NCBI GenBank assembly: GCA_947172415.1 | Contig: OX359190.1 | Span: forward strand, 8,494,001-8,558,000 | Reading direction: 5' to 3' | DNA length: 64,000 bases | Origin: Chondrosia reniformis | Taxonomy: Eukaryota; Porifera; Demospongiae; Chondrillida; Chondrillidae | Shown here: positions 1-9,943 of the stretch, piece after piece | Layout: every line of letters begins with the position of its first letter | Numbering within the stretch: the first letter of the stretch is position 1 | Notes under the pieces: generated by a model | Told to the model about the DNA's origin: nothing | Seen by the model: only the letters and a program-made list of their open reading frames with translations | Database searches by the model: none | Position numbers and translations under genes: made by a program

Positions 1-177
1 CTGAAAGGGAATATCGATAATTTTGGCTGTTCCTTGGTCGGTATGGTATTCCTTAGCTAGTGGGAGTAGAATAGAACAATAAGCAAGTAGTGCATGACTG
101 AGAGTACCCCTTTTCGCGGGTCAACCTGGGTGTATTGGGATATTTGTGTATGTTGCTAGTTATGCTCTTCCTCAAAG

Positions 178-3100
178 ATGGCCAAATTGACCTAGCAACA
201 AAGTTGAGGCTCACAGAGGCGGAGGTGGCCATTTTGCAACACGAGATAGCAGAACTGATTGGAGATCGGGATAAATATGAAGAAGAAGCTACAAAGTACA
301 AGATGCAATGGTCGTTTGCAATGCAGACTTGCGGTCGAGTCATTGAACAGAGAAATGAAACATTGGCTAAACTTGAAGTGAGTGCTGGTTAGGCCTACAT
401 ATATGACTCCTCTTCAGATCAGCACTGCAGTTCCCATACCTATGATTAGAAACTATTATTTAGAACATTCTATTAATCATCTTTGTAATAAATTACATTA
501 TTAAAATTATTGCAACTACATACATACGTACATACGTACCTGCTGGTAAGTGTACATCTGTTATCAGAAAGCTACTGACTATTAGAAGCTTTAGATGCCA
601 AGTGCAGTACGTATGTGGTTCTTTCTTTTTCTTTCACACACTTGGCTGGATAGTTATTCCAGGGAAAGCCTCCTTCATTGTTGAAAGACTTTCTGAAAGT
701 TTTTGTTCTATAGTGTTAAGGGCCAGTAGTCCTAAATTATATAATAGTCCTTGTAAGCAACATATGTACGTATATGTATTCTCTTTCTTAATGCAGTCTT
801 TGGAGAAGGGAGTTTCAAATGCCTATCACAGCCTTACGGAGAATGCAAACACCAACACAAAATACAAAAAAGTCAAAGTAACCAAATATGAGGTAGATCA
901 GTTGAGATTAGCCATTGAAACACAAATTCGTGTAAGTGAAAAGTTAGAGGAAGAGAGAGACAAGGCTAATGATGAATATGAACTAACTGTTGCTAAAATG
1001 AATACTATTTTAAGACAGCATCAACAGCTGCTACATTCAGCCAGTGAAATGGGGAGGGAGAGAGACAGAGCATTGGCACAAGTTGAATTTCTGCGACAAA
1101 AGCTCTCACAATCAGGTCTAAGTGACAGTGAAAGATTGGAAGAGAAACCTGCTCCTGACACCCCGCCCACTGCTAGGAAAACAAAACAAGACCACACTGG
1201 TACTCCTTCATATCACCATGACAACCATGAAGCAGAGAGAAGGCCAACACCTGGTAATCACATTATATGCTTCATAGGCTTTGTAATGCAATAGTGTATA
1301 TAAACAATGGGCTACATACTATTGCTTACAATGCAGCACTTACCTATATTTGAAGGACACACATACTGTTGTGTCAACACACACACAGAAGTGTCAGAAT
1401 AAGAACTTTTTTACAGCCTGAGCAAGGAGCACCCTAATGGCTGACCAAATATTTTGAGCAGCCTTAAAATTAAAGGCTGTCCGAGGGTGCCCTAGCCTGC
1501 AAGTGTAATATTTGAGGGACTGTCCGAGGGTGCCCTAGCCTGCAAGTGTAATATTTGAGGGACTGTCCGAGGGTGCTCTGGGCTGGAGTGTAGTGTTTGA
1601 GGGACTGTCCGAGGGTGCCCTAGCCTGCAAGTGTAGCGTTTGAGGGACTGTCCGAGGGTGCTCTGGGCTGTGAGTGTAGTGTTTGAGGGACTGTCCGAGG
1701 GTGCTCTGGACTGTGAGTGTAGTGTTTGATAGCCTGCAAGTGTAGCGTTTGAAGGACTGTCCGAGGGTGCTCTGGGCTGTCCGGCAGTACATTGTTTTTT
1801 ATGTGCGTCAAGATTTTCTGCTAGATAGTACTACTTACTATTGCTATTGTGCGCAGTATGCACAAGCCAAATTAAATGTTATTCTCATTCTAAGCAATCC
1901 TGTAGTCAATAATAGAGGAGAGATTCTTTTAACTATCATTTTGTGCTCTGCTACAGTGTTAACACCATCAGAAAGAGATGAGTTGCTGCTTTTAAGAAAG
2001 GAAATTGTCAATTTAAGAGAACAGTTAAGTGACATAACTAAACAAAAGGAAGATGTTAAGATGGAACTTGATGAATGCTTTGAGCAATTAAACAAGTATG
2101 AACAAAATATGGATCAAGCATTGAAAGGTTAACAGAATTGTAAACATTCCTTCCTTTTCATGTGGTTGAAGTATACATGTTGAAATATAGGTATATACCT
2201 GTAGCTAGTATAGTTTCCATAGTGACCATAGCCAAAGTTTTTGTCTATTTGTAGATCGTAGAGCAACTGAGAGTATAGTGCATTTGTGGAGAAAGAAATA
2301 TGAAAAGATTTCTGATGAAAAACTGGACCTTAAAGAAGAACTCTCAACAGCAGAAGCACGTATCTCTTTCCTTCAAGATCAACTTGCACAAGAACGACTG
2401 TTGAGAAAGAATACCACCCAAGCAAGGTATGTATGATTTTGTAGGTAGTATGGTCATATAGCTTAAGACACATACAGTACCAAAAGGCTATCTATTTACT
2501 GTACGACGCCAAATTTTCGAGGAGCACAATTTTCGCATTTTTCACAGATGAGTTTTCAACCACAAAAATTGTGCTCTCCGAAATTTTGGCACTATTTGTC
2601 ACATGATACGTAGCTGCGCACCATTGCCTCCACGCTGAAGCTTGTCATTACTAGACTACACGTCTTCCACATGATTCACTCCTTTGAAATCCTTCAGCGT
2701 TGCGATGGCACCTCATAATAATATGATTACTGTTATCAACAAACACTTAAAAAGGTCATGAGGCTCTCCATCTGTGAAAACTTAGGGAAGGCCAATCTGC
2801 GAAAATTGTACTCCTCGAAAATTTGGCGCCATGCGGTATAGTATGCACGTATGTATGTATGTACATGTTTTTTACACTCTCGTTTACTGTACAGTTACCT
2901 TAATTGGATTTACAGATACTTTTACCTATTCCCATTACTTTATTGTACGTATATAAGATTATTCTGAAATTCTGTCTTTTTTAATTGGTCCTTTGTAAGT
3001 CCTTAACATGTACATACGTATGTACGTATGTATGTAATATAAAGGATATGAAAAATGCTGTACTTTGGAATACATAATTAATTTCCTTATGAACTAAACC

Positions 3101-3548
3101 CTTTTGACAGATGCTCTCAGTGGTCAAATGGACACGAGAGAATAGTTTATCTACTTAAGTAAATAATCTGCTTAATATGAAGGTCTTTTTTATGGCAAAC
3201 GAATTTACTAAAGCAATACACAGGTGCATTGCTAAAATTAAGGCTACATGATATATATTCCATTATATTATTATGTATCTTGGATTTGCTACTGTTACTG
3301 TATTTCTTAGGTTAATGTCTCCAGCTGTCTTGACAAGCACCCCTGCCCCTGCAGAAAGATCTCAGTCTCTAGAAAATTTGAGTGATTCAGGGAAGTATGA
3401 GAGTACATCTGGCGGAGTAATGCGAGGATCTTTTGATTCTTTAGTAAAAGCAGACTCCCGTTTGACCTTAAGAATGTCAGAATGGGATCTCTTTGAAGGC
3501 CAAAATGAAAGCAGTGGTAATCACGATGATGAAATAAGTTGGATCTAA
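178..3548 (+). CDS. Coiled-coil protein, 3' part of gene (5' end outside window)
   Basis: Five exons join in phase: 178-377, 797-1253, 1957-2127, 2255-2426, 3311-3548, each with AG acceptors and GT donors (GTGAGT, GTAATC, GTTAAC, GTATGT). The first exon starts with two bases of a split codon, so at least one upstream exon is missing. The product is dominated by heptad-rich Leu/Glu/Lys/Arg/Gln segments typical of long parallel coiled coils, for example around LRLTEAEVAILQHEI in exon 1 and ELLLLRKEIVNLREQL in exon 3. A Pro/Thr-rich stretch ends exon 2, and a Ser-rich acidic tail forms the last exon. The C-terminus reads EISWI; Ser at -2 and Ile at 0 fit a class I PDZ ligand. I do not recognise the family. 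A structural or scaffold role is inference only. Introns 2 and 4 carry a minisatellite and a MITE. Confidence 0.75.
1475..1785. repeat. Minisatellite, about 43-bp unit, in intron 2 of the coiled-coil gene
   Basis: Roughly seven imperfect head-to-tail copies of a unit containing GGGACTGTCCGAGGGTGC, alternating between two subtypes (GCCCTAGCCTGCAAGTG and GCTCTGGGCTG). The last copies are shortened. Open frames on the minus strand here are simply the repeat read through and are not genes. Confidence 0.9.
2500..2836. mobile_element. MITE-like element with inverted ends in intron 4 of the coiled-coil gene
   Basis: The left end contains GCCAAATTTTCGAGGAG followed by CACAATTTTCGCA. The right end carries the same motif inverted (TCCTCGAAAATTTGGCGCC). 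A third, partial inverted copy lies near 2558-2590 (GTGCTCTCCGAAATTTTGGC), and an inner inverted pair flanks 2630-2710 (ACGCTGAAG / CTTCAGCGT). The element has no coding capacity. A non-autonomous DNA transposon is the simplest reading; the target-site duplication is not clear. Confidence 0.7.
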
Positions 3549-4104
3549 TCCAGCATTCAATTTGTCTAAAAGTTGTAATAGATGTATTTAATTAATTTGC
3601 AATCACTTTTGTACATAACATTTTTCAATCCAAAACCATAGTGTAACATTCCTTTTTTGACGTCCCTTTGTGAAGATAAAACAGCAGAAAAAAATGTAAT
3701 AATATTAATCAGTATATCTGTATGTATATAGATATTTATTCTTTGACAGTATCTTGGGCTGCAGTGCATGTGTCTTCAAATCATTATTTCCTAGACTGGT
3801 GACATGAATTGAAATTCATTTTGCTGGGTAAATGGGTAAATCTAAGATGAATAACCTAAATTCAATATGAAATTAATAGTACAAAATTTAAAAAGGATCA
3901 GTTAATGATATCACAACCTAGAGTGACTCTTAAAACTGTCTGGTCCAACTGTAGCTATCGACAAACTGCTTAAGTTTTGAAACCAGTAGTAAATAGACTA
4001 TATAAGAAGGATATCAAACCTACCAAGTTGTATAAGGTTGGTCCATTAGTATACATAACAGCAGATTTAGCTAATATACGTACATGTATAATAAGATTTA
4101 GCAT

Positions 4105-4300
4105 AGAGAGCCAAGGATTCACAAAAGATGAAGAAAGACAAAGATTCCCAGTGTCACTGATGAAGGGTGGAATTCCCAGAAAAAGCTGTCTGTCCCAGTG
4201 GAGCAAAAGAAGAAAGAGAAGACTCTTTTATCTTCATCCAAAACTCTCTCCAGGTTCAGTTCCCTATATAAGCTTTTTAATTTATTACACAATAGCCATA
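4105..4300 (+). repeat. Dispersed repeat family, copy 1 (long)
   Basis: Begins GGATTCACAAAAGATGAAG, then AAGATTCCCAGTGTCACTG, GGTGGAATTCCCAGAAA, and ends near CAGTTCCCTATA. The same modules in the same order recur at 41495-41660 (-), 51727-51960 (+) and 62905-63080 (-). Shorter 3' fragments occur at 4725-4800, 42295-42380, 44205-44290 and 50140-50215. No terminal inverted repeats or coding capacity were seen; SINE-like or MITE-like nature is unresolved. Confidence 0.8.
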
Positions 4301-4724
4301 GCACATAGGAATATGGTGTAGTTTATTCATGTACATATGAGATGTAGTTGTATATTAATAATGTACATTTAATGGCATAGACTTTCAATTTGAAGGTTGG
4401 TAGCCTTTTAGTGTACGCAAATCTTGCATCACGAACATGAAGGAATGTGAAAATGATTAGGTATAGTATATAGAGTTTAAATAATAGCTGAGAAGTTTTC
4501 ATTATTTATTCAAGCATTCACTTTATACATAATGCTAAATGCTAGAGTAAAGTTAACAAAACCTTATTCCATAATTGATGTACAGTACTTTCATATGGAA
4601 ATTATACGAGATTTCAATTTACGTACATTAATATAATATGATTTTCACTTTCAAATGGACAACAAACAGACCCAACACAATATGTATGTGGTAAACATAG
4701 CATTTTGCATAAACGTACATGTGC

Positions 4725-4800
4725 ATGTATCTTCATCCAAAGCTCTCTTCAGGTTTAGTTCCCCTATAGGCTCTTTTACAGAATAGGCATAGCATGTAGG
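4725..4800 (+). repeat. Dispersed repeat family, partial copy
   Basis: Carries only the 3' module: CATCCAAAGCTCTCTTCAGG, TTTAGTTCCCCTATAGG and the GCATAGCATGTAGGAAA tail shared with copies at 4105 and 51727. Confidence 0.7.
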
Positions 4801-6524
4801 AAAATGGTATCTTAGATTTTTCATGCATACATGCCTCATTATACGTACTTTCTATATATTGGTATATACATGGAATCAATCCTCTGCCAACTACATGGAC
4901 ATTGCCTGTATATATAGGCCCTATGGTTGCTGCTTGCTTCCTTGCAAATTTTATACGTATAGGACTTGTATGCATAATCATGCAAACAATCATGCTTTTC
5001 TTCAAAATGTTTGCAATGATAATTATTCTCCAAATATATACCAAAAGCAACATTCACACAATAGAATTTTAATTAACATGTTTTCTGCAATATACTGTAC
5101 ATGTTTCAGTTAACAGTGGAAAAATATGACTTTATTGTTGATGGGCATGATCAATCAATTTTAAGGCTAAACAGCTGATTTAAGTCATAAGGCTTTCCAC
5201 AAAGTAGTCATGCACATTTCCACTCTTTACTCAGTCGCTCCACAAAGTTTAAATTTCTAGATATTTGCATTGATAGTCTCCGACCTGTTAAACTCGACCA
5301 CATGCAAGCAAAACAATAGATATGTACATGTATATCTACTTGAGAGGTTTATTATATATACTTGTATTATACTATACCACAATGCAAGATCTTCATGATC
5401 ACCTCTGTATGCATGTAGACAAACACCACCCATATATCCTTACACTGCACCTTATATATAATGTAAACAATATACTGTACCAAGTACATATAATTCACTC
5501 CATTGGTTCGAATGTGATCAGTCAACATTTATAACTATTATATATCTCAGCAGTCTGGAGAATATATGATCTATCAAATTTCCATGTATTTTACATGGTT
5601 AAAATGACAATTGATCAAACTGCTTTAATTAGGTTGTAATTAACCAGCCCATATTAGATCTTTATGTGTTATACTTCATTGCATGTTTATATATAATTCA
5701 ACTGTTTTGTTTTCAAGTATCAGAGTAATTATAAGACCAAATTGAATGCAGTGCTGTCAAATACTGAAGATAATTAAGGCACTGTATATACATGTAAAGA
5801 GCAATTGCATGGTTATAAAATATTATATATATACGTATACTTTGATTCTTCAGTTATATAGATGCACAAATGGTATATACATATATTAGGACATGTTTCA
5901 TATTTAAGCACACGTATATATATATATAGTATATACACATTATTGAAAAGATATTGTTAGCATAAATTAAAAGTCTCTTTCATAATCTTGAAAGAATAAT
6001 ACTTTCTATATAATTTTTTAAACTATACGTATATACAGATTCAATTTCAGTAATAATGATCCAAAATCTTATAGAAATCATATTGCTATTATACAGTATG
6101 TATATTACATAAGAATTACATACGTAATATATGTACATTTTAGTCATGCATGCTAAAGATTCCTATATAAACTTTCTCTACATGCACATTATTAAATGTT
6201 CATTACATATCCAATTTTTATTCTTGAGTCGTGTATAGAAACAACTTATATACGCACACAGCAACCTCAATTTTAATCAACCATGCAACTAACTGTACAT
6301 GTATAACGATTAACACAGAGATTTAACTGCACCTATAAGTGACTATGCATATATCTAAAACTAGGGCGGTACGTATATACTAACGTTGCGTGAGATCATG
6401 GTCAATGTATAACTATTACATACGTAACTTAATTAAATGTATAACCATAAATGTTAACCATTACACATATTATATATAAAGTAAACACAGTGTGAAATGA
6501 ATAAATTATGTTTATTCAGTTATA

Positions 6525-8239
6525 TTAAGGAGAGAGTGGGTAGTATAAGCTATAACCTTGCAACTCTCTATCACATTCCCTTTCACTCTTCTTCCATATT
6601 TGTAAAAATTTCTTCTTTCCAAAATATCCAAGCAAGAAAACACATAGAGAAGAAATCAAATATTCCACCAGCTTTGTGCTGTCAAAAATTAGGCCTAACG
6701 TTTTATAATGCTTTAGTAATAGAAAGAGACATGTTTCTAGTCCTCTATATGCTAATAAAAAAGCAATACAAAAGAGAATCTTAATGTGAATTCTGCAACA
6801 GCAACAGTTCTTTGGATGTCGCAACATCAGATAAAGTTCATGGACTATAATGACAATGACAGCAGTGTATAATAATGAATCTACAATTATTAAAAAGAAA
6901 TACCCAAAGGGGTCTTTCATAAAGTAAACTCCAATGTATACCATTAAATATGTCATTGTCTGAATACCATAAACAGAACCAGCCCAGCCAATTGCAGATA
7001 AATGACGACTGATCAAATATTTACACTTTCTTTGTATATTGCTACTGCCCTGTCTACTGCTTGATCTAACTGCTGTCATAACGCTGTAGATAAGTGGGTA
7101 TTCACATAGGAATACAAGTATCATTACTAGTATAGATGCTAATCCAAGTATGGCCTCAGGAAGGAAGTACTCTGGATAGTATTCCTCGTGTGTACTTAAA
7201 ATGTGAATGGTTTTCACTGAAGCATAACAGTATAATCCAATGGGTAACAAGGTAACTATCCAACCAAATATCTTGAATTGAGTAAGTGTCTTTGTTAATG
7301 AGCTATGTTTGGTAGTTGAAGAAAAATCAGACACTCTACGTATTCTCCTTCCCCATTTATAAAGAAAATTCATTGTCAGAATACTGCAAATAAACATTTC
7401 ACCAAAAAGTAACATTTGCAACTGTATGGCCCCATTCCATCGGTACTCTGGCCCGATGCTCCTAAATATGGTTTCTATGTTAGATGGATGTCCATTATAC
7501 CACAGTGGCTGATAAGGAATAATTATTCCTTTGCAATCACTATATAACACCTATATACAGAATTATACATAGATGTATTTTTAAAATGCCTTAATTGATG
7601 TATATATGCAATTGTGATTAAAAATTATAAAATTTATATATCAAGTCATATAATAATATTATAGTGCAATAATATAGTATAATACAAGTGTATGTAGCTT
7701 TCTATATATACATATATATAAGTATGTACGTATATTAAAGGACTCACATCAGGACTATATATGTCTTCAATGTAGTTTGAAGGGACATTTATACAAACAC
7801 TTTTTGGAAGGTATTCGGAGTAGTGCTGGTCACTATTAAATGTTTCAAAAATCATTGGAAGCACTAACAAATATTCAAATGAAGTAAACCAGACATATAT
7901 AGAGCAACCTTCACTCTTCCACTGACAGCAGACATCCTTTGTTGATTGCCCATTAGAAAGATTTGTCTTATTAATCTGCTGAAAGTGGAGAAACAAAACT
8001 TTTTTTCCAAATAGAAATGGCTGATTAACAGGCTTTCCGAAGTAGTCATGCATTTTTCCACCTGCTTTCTCGACTTGCACTGCCAAGTTTTCTAAATACT
8101 TGCACTGCTCTTTACCATACCCCTCTGCTCCTCCTGTTAAACTCAACCAAGCCACCAATAGATACAACAAGGAGCATTGGCTTGAGAATTTCATATGGAA
8201 ATTTATCCAGGGCGCAGTAGAACAACTTAAACTTTTCAT
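6525..8239 (-). CDS. Multi-pass membrane protein with secreted-type N-terminus, paralogue A
   Basis: Two exons: 7748-8239 and 6525-7550, joined phase 0 across a 197-nt intron (GTGAGT donor, TATATAG acceptor), giving 505 residues. The start at 8239 was chosen because homology to paralogue B begins shortly downstream; a second in-frame Met lies 15 residues later. The N-terminal part has a signal-peptide-like stretch (SLLYLLVAWLSLTGG), then a Cys-containing region with the motif DVCCQWKSEGC. Exon 2 has about seven hydrophobic segments separated by basic loops (GRRIRRVSD, RSSSRQGSS, RHPKNCCCC). The topology resembles a 7-pass receptor, but no GPCR family motif (DRY, NPxxY) is visible, so function is unknown. 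Paralogue B lies 1.7 kb upstream on the same strand, indicating tandem duplication. Confidence 0.8.
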
Positions 8240-8601
8240 TATAACTTGTGGTATCAAAAGAGATTTTTTACCCTGTTTAATTTGTTGAATATCTTTGTAG
8301 ATCCTGCCTTCATCTAAAGCTATGCTACAAGCGTATACATACAAGTAACTTCTCTAGAGATTTTGCTCTCTGTCTCTCTCTCTCTCTCTCTATTATATAG
8401 TACCTAATGTAATTATTGAAAACTTGCAAATTCATTTCTGAATCAATATAATATAATATATATTGTTGTTCCTTCATTATAGTGAATATTATATATATAG
8501 TTAAATTCAATACCATTTTTCAAATGAACTATAAATATACGTACGTATACTTTTTGCTATTGCATGCAAATTCTAATTCAGCAATGACCTATAGCTATAT
8601 A

Positions 8602-8801
8602 ATCTCAGGTTTCATATAGGAAGAAACTTTTTTTGAAAGTGTTTGAATATATAGTCAGTTTCAAAGGATATAAATTGGCAAAATAAAGCAGTGGATCAAA
8701 ACTTGAAACCTATATGTATATGAAAAATTCCCATCGCTATAATAGCTTTTGAAACCTGCAGATCATGCAAACTGTTTCAAAACATATGAAACCTGAGCTT
8801 T
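8602..8801. mobile_element. MITE-like element with GAAACCTGAG-type inverted ends
   Basis: Starts CTCAGGTTTCATAT and ends ATGAAACCTGAG, which are inverted copies. Several internal GTTTCAAA / TTTGAAAC motifs are arranged in both directions. It resembles the element at 31790-32020 in its ends and its internal GAAACCTG repeats. No coding capacity was seen. Confidence 0.55.
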
Positions 8802-8967
8802 AAATTGTTCTGTGATTTTTTTTAAATTTGAATTGCCATAATTTCTTGCATTTCTGTGGTATATAGATTTTATATAAAATTCCCAATATTCATATATATA
8901 AAGTAAATAAAAAACATTTACAAAAATGATGTTAGAAGTAGTAATGGCAGTGTTCACTAATACATCT

Positions 8968-9080
8968 GCAAAAAGTATCGAAACAAGACACTGATTATAT
9001 GATAAGGCTAATCATACAGAAGTTGCATATATACTGAAATTTAAGTAACTTAACCATACACTTCTGTGTTTGGGCGCACT
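8968..9080 (+). repeat. Hairpin-repeat family, partial copy
   Basis: Contains AAAAAGTATCGAAACAAGAC, CATACAGAAGTTGCATAT and CACTTCTGTGTTTGGGCGC, the left part of the repeat seen complete at 46740-46930 and in each amplified unit. The right hairpin arm is missing. Confidence 0.6.
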
Positions 9081-9086
9081 AACCTT

Positions 9087-9297
9087 AAGTAGGAATGGGT
9101 CTATTCCTAGTTAGCCGCTTTTTGAACGCTATAGAGCGTGTAGAGCGTCGAAACATGTTTTGACATTTAGGAAAGCGTGCATTAATCGCTGCAAATAACC
9201 GAATATAACCGAAAATCGCTTCGTTGGCGATTTATGAGGTGTTGATTGCTAATACATTGGATAGGGCGGCCATTTTTTTTCCGGCCATTCCTACTAC
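9087..9297. mobile_element. Possible small DNA element, GC-richer than its surroundings
   Basis: A roughly 210-bp block whose ends read TAGGAATGG and CCATTCCTA, inverted copies. It contains several CGCT/AGCG motifs and stands out from the AT-rich flanks. No ORF. The boundaries and the transposon reading are tentative. Confidence 0.4.
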
Positions 9298-9943
9298 TAC
9301 CGTACTCTCTGATATATGCCAATAATTATATAATATCTATATATATACAAAAAAGTAATACAGGCAAATATGGCAATGAGTGATTTCATGCACTGTAAAA
9401 GGGTACATAATTGATTCCCATCCAGTTTGACTTTTCTTGCATGGGTGTATCCAGAATACGTATAATAATACCATTAACCAGCAATGGGATATATATATAA
9501 TTAAAGCTTGTAATATACGTACGATATACGTATATTTCAACATGCATGCACTCTTACAGTATAGAAAGAATAAGATTTTTTATTGGATTCAGAATCTTCA
9601 TTATGCATAATTTAATCATTGTTTATACGTATAACATAATAAAATAGGTGCTATTTGTGCACTCTTATGTAAGTGTAATTTTTCATTCCTAATCCAGTGC
9701 AAAATGTCACATGGAGCAAAAGCTAGCCTTAAATATTTGCAAATTATTGTTTAAGTATGCAATGTGTTCTATTGCATTTTCAGACATATACCGTAAATAT
9801 ACGTATAAACCTTTAATTATAATATTATATATATATACATATAGATCCATAATGTGCATGTTGCATATATATATAGGTATATAGGCCTTCATAATCAGTT
9901 GTAGGTTTCCAATTCCATATAATATTATAGTCAAAAAATGTAA

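Larger units (their letters stand above)
3549..6524. other. AT-rich intergenic region
   Basis: About 3 kb between the stop of the coiled-coil gene and the stop of the first membrane-protein gene; the genes converge here. It is rich in ACGTATATA-type simple sequence. It holds one long and one partial copy of a dispersed repeat (listed separately). No convincing gene or RNA was seen; the short open frames show no codon or splice support. Confidence 0.7.

Noticed and set aside
1535..1811. Minus-strand frames over 1535-1811
   Set aside because: Products of the 43-bp minisatellite. The + strand gene spans this as an intron.
5495..5520. GGTTCGAAT reminiscent of a tRNA B box
   Set aside because: No A box at the right distance and no cloverleaf could be drawn.
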